A stretch of 5,107 nucleotides of DNA. Source: Deltaproteobacteria bacterium (GTDB taxonomy: Bacteria; Desulfobacterota; Binatia; UBA9968). The DNA is taken from NCBI GenBank assembly GCA_016183145.1, contig JACPFE010000306.1, positions 1-5,107 on the forward strand, read 5' to 3'. The stretch's first letter is position 1; each line of letters begins with the position of its first letter. Positions 1 to 5,107 of the stretch are shown one piece after another. Under the pieces are notes generated by a model. That model was not told the origin of the DNA, searched no databases, and worked only from the letters and a program-made list of their open reading frames with translations. The position numbers were made by a program, and so were the translations under genes.

Positions 1-5
1 CAACC

Positions 6-33
6 GTAGGGGCGACCGGCCGGTCGCCCCTAC
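6..33. repeat. Perfect 28-bp palindromic intergenic repeat (GTAGGGGC family)
   Basis: The 14-base arm GTAGGGGCGACCGG (6-19) is followed directly by its exact reverse complement (20-33), so the element is a perfect palindrome with no spacer. Transcribed, it would form a very strong hairpin with a minimal GGCC turn. No T tract follows (the next bases are TGATTGACTG), so it does not look like a standard intrinsic terminator, although it could still protect or end the 3' end of a transcript entering from the left. From general knowledge, palindromes with GTAGGGGC...GCCCCTAC ends are common intergenic, REP/MITE-like repeats in many environmental bacterial genomes. Membership of such a family is inferred here because only one copy is in view. 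Confidence 0.8.
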
Positions 34-36
34 TGA

Positions 37-66
37 TTGACTGTCGGGGAAACCCGGTTGTAATAT
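37..66 (+). promoter_or_regulatory. Candidate sigma70-type promoter for cutA
   Basis: TTGACT at 37-42 matches five of six bases of the -35 consensus. TAATAT at 61-66 matches four of six bases of the -10 consensus and fits TANNNT, with an 18-nt spacer. Transcription would be expected to begin around 73-75, which is at or beside the cutA ATG at 75, so the mRNA would have almost no leader. This agrees with the absence of a Shine-Dalgarno sequence before that ATG. The prediction rests on consensus matching in one sequence only. Confidence 0.4.
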
Positions 67-74
67 CAGCGGCA

Positions 75-404
75 ATGCAAGAATTCATCGTGGTCTTGGT
101 AACGGTCGGTTCATCGGCCGAGGGCGAGCGGCTGGCGCACGCTCTGGTTGAAGAGCGCCTTGCGGCTTGCGTCAATCGTATCGCGCAGGTGCAGTCGGTG
201 TATCGTTGGCAGGGAAAGGTGGAGCAGAGCGCCGAGGAGCTGCTCGTGATCAAGACCCGGGCGGATCTGTTCGCGGCTTTGGAAAATAGGGTGCGAGAGC
301 TGCACAGCTATTCGGTGCCGGAAGTCATCGCGCTGCCGATCATGAACGGCAGTGAAGCTTATCTCAAATGGCTGGGCGAGCAAGTCGTGGGCGGCGCGGC
401 TTAA
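75..404 (+). CDS. cutA: CutA family protein (divalent-cation tolerance protein, CutA1)
   Basis: This 109-residue protein has the length and motifs of CutA, a small ferredoxin-like-fold protein that forms very stable trimers in the cytosol. The family was linked to copper and other divalent-metal tolerance in Escherichia coli, but its molecular role is unsettled. Visible family signatures are RLAACVN (28-34), YRWQGKVE (43-50), the KT pair (60-61), the LHSYSVPEVIALPI segment (76-89) and YLKWL (96-100). C32 matches the conserved internal cysteine. The N-terminal Cys discussed as a metal ligand in E. coli CutA is Val here (about V9), as in many homologues. The ATG at 75 gives the normal N-terminus, and the first beta strand begins at residue 3. 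No Shine-Dalgarno sequence precedes it, which fits near-leaderless transcription from the promoter at 37-66. The Nudix gene starts 12 nt downstream. Confidence 0.93.
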   Translation: MQEFIVVLVTVGSSAEGERLAHALVEERLAACVNRIAQVQSVYRWQGKVEQSAEELLVIKTRADLFAALENRVRELHSYSVPEVIALPIMNGSEAYLKWLGEQVVGGAA

Positions 405-416
405 TGCGATGGCGTC

Positions 417-872
417 ATGCGTACGGTGCGGGAGGTTTCGGCGGGCGGGGTGATCTATCGCCGGCGCGATGATCAGGTCGAGGTCGCCTTGATTCATACG
501 GGCAAGCGCTGGGGCTTGCCCAAAGGGCATGTGGAGGCAGGCGAACGAGTCGAAGAGACCGCGGTGCGGGAGGTCCGCGAAGAAACCGGGCTGTTGGGAA
601 AGCTCGACCGCAAACTCGGCCAGATTGCCTACACTTACCGCGGCAAGTCTCGTAACGGCAGACCGATTCGGGTTGCCAAGCGGGTCACTTTTTTTCTATT
701 GGAATATGTGGAAGGTGAGGTTCATAGTCACGACTACGAGGTTGAGGAGGCGCGTTGGTTTGCGCTCGATGAGGCTTATACAAAACTCTCCTTCGCCACG
801 GAGCAAAAGATGATGCGGCGAGCCCGCAGGGCCATCGAGACAGGCCGATCGCAGACAGCGGCCCAGGGGTGA
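417..872 (+). CDS. Nudix hydrolase (MutT/Ap4A hydrolase-like)
   Basis: This 151-residue protein is a single Nudix domain, which hydrolyses nucleoside diphosphates linked to another group (X) using Mg2+ or Mn2+. The Nudix box G-x5-E-x7-REUxEExGU is complete at residues 37-59: G37, E43, then REVREETGL (51-59) with the metal-binding Glu residues E52, E55 and E56. The preceding SAGGVIYR (8-15) and WGLPKGHVE (32-40) are also typical. The overall pattern resembles small MutT-like and diadenosine-polyphosphate hydrolases, but the substrate cannot be assigned from the sequence. The C-terminal part (EARWF at 121-125, then a basic helix) is the usual Nudix ending. The ATG at 417 starts just before the first beta strand. 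ATGs at 404 and 409 are out of frame. No clear Shine-Dalgarno sequence is present, so translation may depend on coupling to cutA 12 nt upstream. Confidence 0.92.
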   Translation: MRTVREVSAGGVIYRRRDDQVEVALIHTGKRWGLPKGHVEAGERVEETAVREVREETGLLGKLDRKLGQIAYTYRGKSRNGRPIRVAKRVTFFLLEYVEGEVHSHDYEVEEARWFALDEAYTKLSFATEQKMMRRARRAIETGRSQTAAQG

Positions 873-892
873 CGAACCGGCGCGACGATATT

Positions 893-898
893 AGGGGA
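893..898 (+). promoter_or_regulatory. Shine-Dalgarno sequence for the lyase gene
   Basis: AGGGGA lies 11 nt before the ATG at 910, within the only sizeable gap (37 nt) between the Nudix gene and the four-gene cluster. It supports the chosen start and suggests that translation of this cluster begins independently of the Nudix gene. I see no convincing -35/-10 pair in the gap, so transcription may read through from cutA or start inside the Nudix gene. Confidence 0.55.
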
Positions 899-909
899 AA
901 TACCAGCTC

Positions 910-2280
910 ATGAATGACAGTTCCGCGGGCTTTGTTTTTTCCGTTCCCTACGAGATCGCGGTGGTGCGCCCGCTGCGACAGACGACGATTAGCGAGCGCG
1001 AGGAGGCGCTCACGGCGGCGTTCTATAATACCGAGCTGATCCCGCAGGAGTTGATCTACATCGATCTTTCCACCGACAGCGGCGTGAGTTCCTTGAGCAC
1101 CGGTCAATTGGCGGCCTTTGCGGGTGCAAGTGGGTTGGAGCCGGGCATGGGACTCGCCGCCGAAGGAAGCCGCGCATTCCAGTCGCTCAAAGAGCAGTTC
1201 CAAGCGATCTTCGGCTTCCCCTATGTGATTGCCACGACCCAGGGGAGGGCGGCCGAGCGCATCTGGTCGAAGCTCCACGTCAAGCCGAACGGCGTGGTGG
1301 CGGGCAATATGCTCTTCCCTTCGACCCGCATGCATATCGAAATGAACGGCGCTAAGGTGGTCGATGTCATTGGCGAGGCCGCCCACGATTTCGAATCCAC
1401 CGAGCTTTTCAAGGGCAACGCCGATTTAAAAAAACTCGAGACCGTTTTCAAAGAGCAGGGCGAAAAAGTTTGCTGCGTCTACGTCGAGCTGGCGGTGAAT
1501 TCCTGCGGCGGTCATCCCGTGTCGCTCGGCAATCTCAAAGGGGTGAAGGTTCTCGCAGCGGCTCATCAGGTGCCGCTTTTCCTTGATGCCTGCCGGATTT
1601 TCGAGAACAGTTATCTGATCAAGCAGTGGGAGCCGGGTTATCAAAATCGCTCGATCCAAGAGATCGTGCGCGAGACCTGCGACGTGGCCGACGGCCTGAC
1701 GATGAGCGCGCTCAAGGATCTTCTCGTGCCGATGGGAGGTCTCATCGGCGCCCGCGATCCGGCAAGCTACCAAAAGGCTACCATGCAAGGATTTCTCGAC
1801 GGCGTCCAGCCTCCGGGAAGCGCCCTGGAAATGATCAGTGTGGCGTTCAGGGAAATCTTTGCCGCGGAGGCCGCCGTCGCCCGCCGGGTTGAACAGGTCA
1901 ACTATTTGTGGCGCAGGCTCAACGGCGGCGTGCCGCTGGTCCAGCCGCCGGGTGGCCACGCGGTTTTCATCGACGTGAAAAGGTTTTTGCCTCATGTGAC
2001 GGCGGAAAACCATCCGACCGAAGCGCTGGCGGCCTTTCTCTATCACATGTCGGGAATCCGGGTGACCAAGGGCCCGCCGGCGGCGCCAAGCCAGATCCAA
2101 CGCAGCGTGGAATTGCTTCGCCTCGCGGTGCCGGCGCGCAAGTATCTTCAGGGGCACATGGACGATGCGGCGGAGGCGGTGCTTTATGCGTACGCGCATC
2201 GGAACGAAATCAAAGGACTGAAACCGATAGACGAGCCGGGAAGAGCCAAATATCAGCCGGCGCATTTTACTTTGTTATGA
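910..2280 (+). CDS. PLP-dependent beta-eliminating lyase, divergent tyrosine phenol-lyase/tryptophanase homologue
   Basis: This 456-residue protein is a fold-type I PLP enzyme of the aromatic beta-eliminating lyase family, and its length equals that of Citrobacter tyrosine phenol-lyase (TPL). It aligns along its whole length. Matches include IYIDLSTDSG (49-58), the phosphate-binding Q111-G112-R113, the ring-stacking F136, N197 in the NSCGGHPVS segment, D226 (pyridine nitrogen) and R229 in FLDACR, K269 as the Schiff-base lysine in MSALKD, GGHAVF (348-353) and carboxylate-binding R404 in LRLAVP. Classical members cleave Tyr or Trp to pyruvate, ammonia and phenol or indole. Several active-site features differ here. 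The TPL Tyr71 region is replaced by a longer Tyr-free segment, the Lys before the PLP lysine is L268, the pocket residue after F136 is P137 (Thr in TPL, Asp in TnaA), EGxPxYGG is replaced by DGVQPPGS (297-304), and the loop before R404 is short. The substrate is therefore unknown, and naming it tpl or tnaA would be unsafe. The gene overlaps the ligase gene by 4 nt. Residue equivalences come from remembered family sequences. Confidence 0.9.
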   Translation: MNDSSAGFVFSVPYEIAVVRPLRQTTISEREEALTAAFYNTELIPQELIYIDLSTDSGVSSLSTGQLAAFAGASGLEPGMGLAAEGSRAFQSLKEQFQAIFGFPYVIATTQGRAAERIWSKLHVKPNGVVAGNMLFPSTRMHIEMNGAKVVDVIGEAAHDFESTELFKGNADLKKLETVFKEQGEKVCCVYVELAVNSCGGHPVSLGNLKGVKVLAAAHQVPLFLDACRIFENSYLIKQWEPGYQNRSIQEIVRETCDVADGLTMSALKDLLVPMGGLIGARDPASYQKATMQGFLDGVQPPGSALEMISVAFREIFAAEAAVARRVEQVNYLWRRLNGGVPLVQPPGGHAVFIDVKRFLPHVTAENHPTEALAAFLYHMSGIRVTKGPPAAPSQIQRSVELLRLAVPARKYLQGHMDDAAEAVLYAYAHRNEIKGLKPIDEPGRAKYQPAHFTLL

Positions 2281-4070
2281 ACGCGCCTGTCACTAGCCAA
2301 TATCGGGACACGCCGCCGCGGCACCTGGGCGGGGTTTTCTTCGACCGGGTCGGGCGGCTGGGGGAGCGGACATTCATCAGGCTCCAGCGGGGCGACCGCT
2401 GCGACGAGATTTCCTGGCGCGATTTCGGCTCCAAGGTGCAATCTGTTTTGCTGGCGCTCCGCGCCTTGGGCCTCGCGCCGGGCAGCGCCGTCGCCATCAT
2501 CGGCGAAAACAGCATCGAGTGGCTTTGCGCGGATCTCGCGACGCTTGCCGGCGGCTTCCCTAACGTGGTGATTTCGCCCGCCCTTTCGGACGCGATGTTG
2601 CTCAAGATGCTGGGCCACTCCCGTTGCCGCGCCGCCTTTGTCCAGGGCGCCGCCGGCGCCGGCCGTCTGCTCAACCTCAAAGGCCAACTTCCCGCCCTGC
2701 AGTGGATTTTCGTGATGGGGGAGAATGACCTGGTGCTCCCGGACGCACTTTCGTTTCAACAGTTGATCGACCGGGGACGGCAAAGCGCGGCCGAGCGGCT
2801 CGGCGAAATTCTCCAATCCGTGCATCCCAACGACCTGGCGACGATCATGTACACCTCCGGCTCCACCGGCGCGCCGAAGGGGGTCATGCGCACGCACGAA
2901 AACTTGCTGTCGAATATCACCAACGGCGCCGAGCTTGAACTCAGCAAACCCGAAGAGCTTTTCGTTATCGTGCTCAACCTCAACCATCTCTACGGCCGGT
3001 TCGGCTTTCTCAAAAGCGTTGCCACCGGCAGAACCACGGCGATCGTCGAGGCGACGGAGCTGGCGCTCGATCTCAAGCTCATCGAGTCCGTGGGAGGAAC
3101 CTCGATGGCGGTGGTGCCGCGGGTGATGGAGCGCATCTGGAACTTGATCCTCGATCAGGCAAACAACCGGGAACGCTGGGAGCGGCTGGAAAAGCTCGAT
3201 CAAAGGAAAAGCGGCGGCGGGCGTGGCGACCCTGAGCAGCGGGAGTTCGACGAACTCAGAACGGCGCTGAAAGAAGTTGTGCGCAAGGCCCTCGGCGGGC
3301 GAATCAAATATATCTCCTACGGCGGCGCGGCGATGGCGCCGCGCATCATGCGCTTTTTCGAGCTCATCCGCATCCCGCTGATCGGCTCCTACGGCTCCAC
3401 GGAATGCGGCGGGGTCACCCTATGCGGCCTAGGAGAAAACCGCCCCGGCAGTCTTGGCAAGCCCTTCCCCAACGTCGAAGTGCGCATCGCCGGCGACGGC
3501 GAACTCCTGGTGCGCGGCCCGACGGTGACGCCCGGCTATTTCCAGGACCAGGCGGCGACCCGCGAAGTCCTGGACGCCGACGGCTGGTTCCACACCGGCG
3601 ATCTCGGCGCCATCGATCCGGACGGTTCGCTGCGTATCGTCGGGCGCAAGAAGGACGTGTTTTATTGCTCGGACGGCTCCAATATCTATCCGGGCCACAT
3701 CGAGATGCTGTTGGAGAACGATCCGTTGGTGCGCCAGGCGATTCTTGTCGGCGACCACCGACCCTTCATCGCGGCGCTGCTGGTGCCGGAGCGAAAAAAA
3801 ATCGCCGCCGAATTGACCAAGCAAGAGTCGCGGTTAACCGACGATGACATCGCGGCTGTGCTTTACACACGGCTGGCGCAAATCAACTCACGCCTCGAAG
3901 AGGTCGAAAGGGTGCGCAAGATGGTCGTCATGCAGGACGAATTCCCGGCTGAAGTGAGAAGCGTGTCCGCATTTCAGAAGATCAAGATCGATCGTAAAGC
4001 CGTGGAAGAGCGGTATCAGAAGGAAATCAGCAGCATTTATCTGCCTGCGGTGAAAGGCGAACGCGGATGA
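2277..4070 (+). CDS. AMP-forming acyl-CoA ligase (long-chain acyl-CoA synthetase-like, ANL superfamily)
   Basis: Starting at the ATG at 2277, this is a 597-residue adenylate-forming enzyme that would activate a carboxylic acid with ATP and then pass it to CoA. The ATP-binding loop YTSGSTGAPKG is at 192-202, the A5-type motif GSYGSTECGG at 370-379, the A7-type GWFHTGDLG at 436-444 and the A8 hinge region RIVGRKKD at 453-460. The charged segment before GGRIKYISYGGAAM (340-353) is typical of the FadD15/FAA1-like long-chain group. The C-terminal segment around QKIKIDRK (567-574) probably carries the thioesterification lysine. There is no signal peptide or membrane segment, so it is cytosolic or peripheral. 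The reading frame stays open upstream to 1908, but that part lies inside the conserved C-terminus of the lyase. The start at 2277 forms an ATGA overlap with the lyase stop and gives a normal N-terminus. The acid substrate is unknown and could be fatty, aryl or the product of the neighbouring lyase. Confidence 0.92.
   Translation: MNAPVTSQYRDTPPRHLGGVFFDRVGRLGERTFIRLQRGDRCDEISWRDFGSKVQSVLLALRALGLAPGSAVAIIGENSIEWLCADLATLAGGFPNVVISPALSDAMLLKMLGHSRCRAAFVQGAAGAGRLLNLKGQLPALQWIFVMGENDLVLPDALSFQQLIDRGRQSAAERLGEILQSVHPNDLATIMYTSGSTGAPKGVMRTHENLLSNITNGAELELSKPEELFVIVLNLNHLYGRFGFLKSVATGRTTAIVEATELALDLKLIESVGGTSMAVVPRVMERIWNLILDQANNRERWERLEKLDQRKSGGGRGDPEQREFDELRTALKEVVRKALGGRIKYISYGGAAMAPRIMRFFELIRIPLIGSYGSTECGGVTLCGLGENRPGSLGKPFPNVEVRIAGDGELLVRGPTVTPGYFQDQAATREVLDADGWFHTGDLGAIDPDGSLRIVGRKKDVFYCSDGSNIYPGHIEMLLENDPLVRQAILVGDHRPFIAALLVPERKKIAAELTKQESRLTDDDIAAVLYTRLAQINSRLEEVERVRKMVVMQDEFPAEVRSVSAFQKIKIDRKAVEERYQKEISSIYLPAVKGERG
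4053..4057 (+). promoter_or_regulatory. Shine-Dalgarno-like site for the first SDR gene
   Basis: AAAGG lies 9 nt before the ATG at 4067, inside the last codons of the ligase gene. Together with the ATGA overlap at 4067-4070 it supports this start and suggests that the SDR is translated by ribosomes finishing the ligase. Confidence 0.45.
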
Positions 4071-4804
4071 ATCAAGTGGCCTTGATCACGGGAGGAGGCG
4101 GCGGCATCGGCGGAGCGGTTGCTCGCAGACTGGCCGTGGGCGGCATGTCCGTTATCGTCGCCGATTATGATCACGGAGCCGCCGAAAAGGTCTGCGGAGA
4201 AATCGTTCGCGGCGGCGGCAAGGCGGAGGCGTTGTCGGTCGACGTGACCCAGGCGCGAGAGGTCAAAGCGCTGGTAACCGATGTGGCGCGGCGCTTGGGC
4301 CGCATCGATGTTTTGGCGAACATCGCCGGCGGCAGCTTTTACACTAAAAGGATCGAAGAATTCACTTGGGCGGAATGGCGACAAGTCATCGACGTTAACC
4401 TCAAGGGCACATTTCTCATGTGCCGCGAAGTCGCGCCGCTCATGCAACGGCAAAAAAGCGGGCGCATCCTCAACACCGCGTCGAACTACGGCGTGACCGG
4501 CTCGGCGCTGCGCGTTCCCTATTCGGCGGCCAAGGCGGGTATCATCGCCTTCACGCGCTCGCTTGCGTTGGAACTTGCTCCCGACGGCATTCTGGTCAAC
4601 ACCGTTGCGCCCGGACCGACGGACACGCCACGGGTGATGGAAAGGGAAACTACCGAGGCGCGCAGACAGCGCTGGCAGCCGTTGATTCCCCTCGGCCGGA
4701 CGGGACAACCGGAAGATATCGCCGAACTGTTCTATTTTCTTACGACGCCGGAGAGCGCGGCGATCACCGGGCAAACCTTTCATTGCAACGGAGGTTTGGT
4801 CTAG
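4067..4804 (+). CDS. SDR family NAD(P)-dependent oxidoreductase (complete)
   Basis: This 245-residue protein has the normal length of a classical short-chain dehydrogenase/reductase. The nucleotide-binding TGxxxGxG is T8-G-G-G-G-G-I-G15. D33, at the end of the second strand (VIVADYD), favours NAD(H) over NADP(H). The D59-V60 pair contacts adenine. NIAGG (85-89) replaces the usual NNAG. The catalytic tetrad is N111, S139, Y152 and K156 (YSAAK), followed by the APGPTDTP segment (181-188). The C-terminal CNGG (240-243) stands for the common DGG. It probably oxidises a hydroxy group or reduces a keto group, as FabG- or 3-hydroxyacyl-CoA dehydrogenase-like relatives do, and the upstream ligase makes a CoA-bound substrate plausible. 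The substrate cannot be read from the sequence. It overlaps the ligase by 4 nt and ends 2 nt before the next SDR. Confidence 0.93.
   Translation: MNQVALITGGGGGIGGAVARRLAVGGMSVIVADYDHGAAEKVCGEIVRGGGKAEALSVDVTQAREVKALVTDVARRLGRIDVLANIAGGSFYTKRIEEFTWAEWRQVIDVNLKGTFLMCREVAPLMQRQKSGRILNTASNYGVTGSALRVPYSAAKAGIIAFTRSLALELAPDGILVNTVAPGPTDTPRVMERETTEARRQRWQPLIPLGRTGQPEDIAELFYFLTTPESAAITGQTFHCNGGLV
4790..4794 (+). promoter_or_regulatory. Shine-Dalgarno sequence for the second SDR gene
   Basis: GGAGG lies within the last codons of the first SDR, 12 nt before the ATG at 4807. This spacing is slightly long but workable, and it supports that start in a gene whose predecessor stops 2 nt earlier. Confidence 0.5.
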
Positions 4805-4806
4805 GT

Positions 4807-5107
4807 ATGAGACTTGAAGGCAAGGTCGCGGTAATAACGGGCGGAGCCCAGGGGATCGGCCGCGCCATTACTCTCGGCATGGCGCGCGAAGGCGCCAAAG
4901 TGGTCGTGGCGGATTTGCAAGCGGACAAAGCCGAGAGCGTCGCCAAAGAGGCGCGGGCGCTCGGCGCCGAAGCGCTGGCGCTGGAAGTCAACGTGGCGAG
5001 CGAGATGTCGGTGCAGCGGCTCGCCGAAGAAACCTTCAAGCGCTTCCGCCGCATCGATATTCTCGTCAACGACGCCGGCGTGTATCTTAAATCGCCGGTC
5101 GTGAGCA
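4807..5107 (+). CDS. SDR family oxidoreductase, 3'-truncated by the window edge
   Basis: The frame from the ATG at 4807 is open to the last base and gives the first 100 residues of a second classical SDR. It begins MRLEGKVAVITGG, and the cofactor motif TGxxxGxG is T11-G-G-A-Q-G-I-G18. D36 (VVVADLQ) at the end of strand 2 suggests NAD(H). The position that normally holds the adenine-contacting Asp (DV pair) is N62 in EVNV, and the NNAG motif reads N88-D89-A90-G91. The catalytic Ser and YxxxK lie beyond the window, so activity cannot be judged. Although the paralogue directly upstream has the same fold, the two differ clearly in sequence, so this is not a recent duplicate. It is spaced 2 nt after the first SDR and very likely belongs to the same operon. 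Confidence 0.92.
   Translation, partial: MRLEGKVAVITGGAQGIGRAITLGMAREGAKVVVADLQADKAESVAKEARALGAEALALEVNVASEMSVQRLAEETFKRFRRIDILVNDAGVYLKSPVVS

Noticed and set aside
6..33. Intrinsic terminator
   Set aside because: The stem is strong, but no T-rich tract follows and there is practically no loop. It is better described as a palindromic repeat.
1426..2265. Long antisense open frame opposite the lyase gene
   Set aside because: The His/Arg-rich translation has no recognisable motifs and exactly shadows a conserved gene. It is expected from G/C-biased third codon positions.
1908..2276. In-frame upstream extension of the acyl-CoA ligase by 123 residues
   Set aside because: The extension lies wholly inside the conserved C-terminal half of the lyase in another frame, has low-complexity Arg/Gly/Ala-rich content with no family match, and the ATG at 2277 gives a normal ligase N-terminus.
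910..2280. Naming the lyase tpl or tnaA
   Set aside because: The residues that define phenol-lyase or tryptophanase specificity and the general acid are not conserved, so a specific gene symbol would be misleading.
2253..3203. Long antisense open frame opposite the ligase gene
   Set aside because: Composition is shadow-like with no domain signature, and it spans conserved sense-strand motifs including the ATP-binding loop.
3794..3801. Run of eight A residues as a programmed slippage or frameshift site in the ligase gene
   Set aside because: The zero frame continues with conserved sequence after the run, and I see no stimulatory structure or meaningful alternative-frame product. Similar short runs (T7 at 689-695, A7 at 1428-1434) occur without consequence.
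3404..3847. Alternative + frame inside the ligase gene, rich in Arg and Pro
   Set aside because: It is an out-of-frame reading of the A5-A8 region of the ligase with unnatural composition and no family resemblance.
4037..4783. Antisense open frame opposite the first SDR
   Set aside because: It covers nearly the whole SDR gene in reverse. There is no motif, and a strong sense-strand protein match explains the constraint.

Overview
This is a densely coding stretch of bacterial DNA in which every gene lies on the + strand. Third codon positions are strongly G/C-biased. By eye the window is GC-rich, but I did not compute a value. The gene types (CutA, a Nudix hydrolase, a FadD/FAA-like acyl-CoA ligase and two SDRs) together with the GTAGGGGC-type palindrome at the left edge suggest an uncultivated soil, sediment or groundwater bacterium. 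Lineages of the former 'Deltaproteobacteria', Rokubacteria, Binatota or Tectomicrobia type would fit. The taxonomic placement is an inference and is weak.

Layout. Positions 1-74 are non-coding and hold a perfect 28-bp palindrome (6-33), followed by a sigma70-like promoter (37-66) that lies almost on top of the first start codon. Next come a CutA-family protein (75-404) and, 12 nt later, a Nudix hydrolase (417-872). A 37-nt gap with a good Shine-Dalgarno sequence leads into a four-gene, tightly packed cluster: a PLP-dependent beta-eliminating lyase homologue of the tyrosine phenol-lyase/tryptophanase family (910-2280), a long-chain-type AMP-forming acyl-CoA ligase (2277-4070), a complete SDR oxidoreductase (4067-4804), and a second SDR that runs off the right edge (4807-5107+). 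The lyase/ligase and ligase/SDR junctions are both 4-base ATGA stop/start overlaps, and the SDR/SDR gap is 2 nt. These genes are therefore very likely co-transcribed and translationally coupled.

How the genes may work together. CutA and the Nudix protein look like housekeeping genes. The downstream four look like a catabolic or biosynthetic module: a PLP enzyme acting on an amino acid, a ligase that activates a carboxylic acid as its CoA thioester (or acyl-adenylate), and two NAD(P)-dependent dehydrogenases/reductases. The lyase is the most interesting item. It keeps the PLP-binding framework of its family, including the Schiff-base Lys, but it lacks the general-acid Tyr region, has Leu in place of the Lys next to the PLP lysine, and has altered substrate-pocket segments. 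It is therefore probably neither a tyrosine phenol-lyase nor a tryptophanase. What it acts on cannot be read from the sequence.

There is no RNA gene, CRISPR array, insertion sequence or convincing terminator in the window. No stretch longer than about 75 nt lacks a gene.
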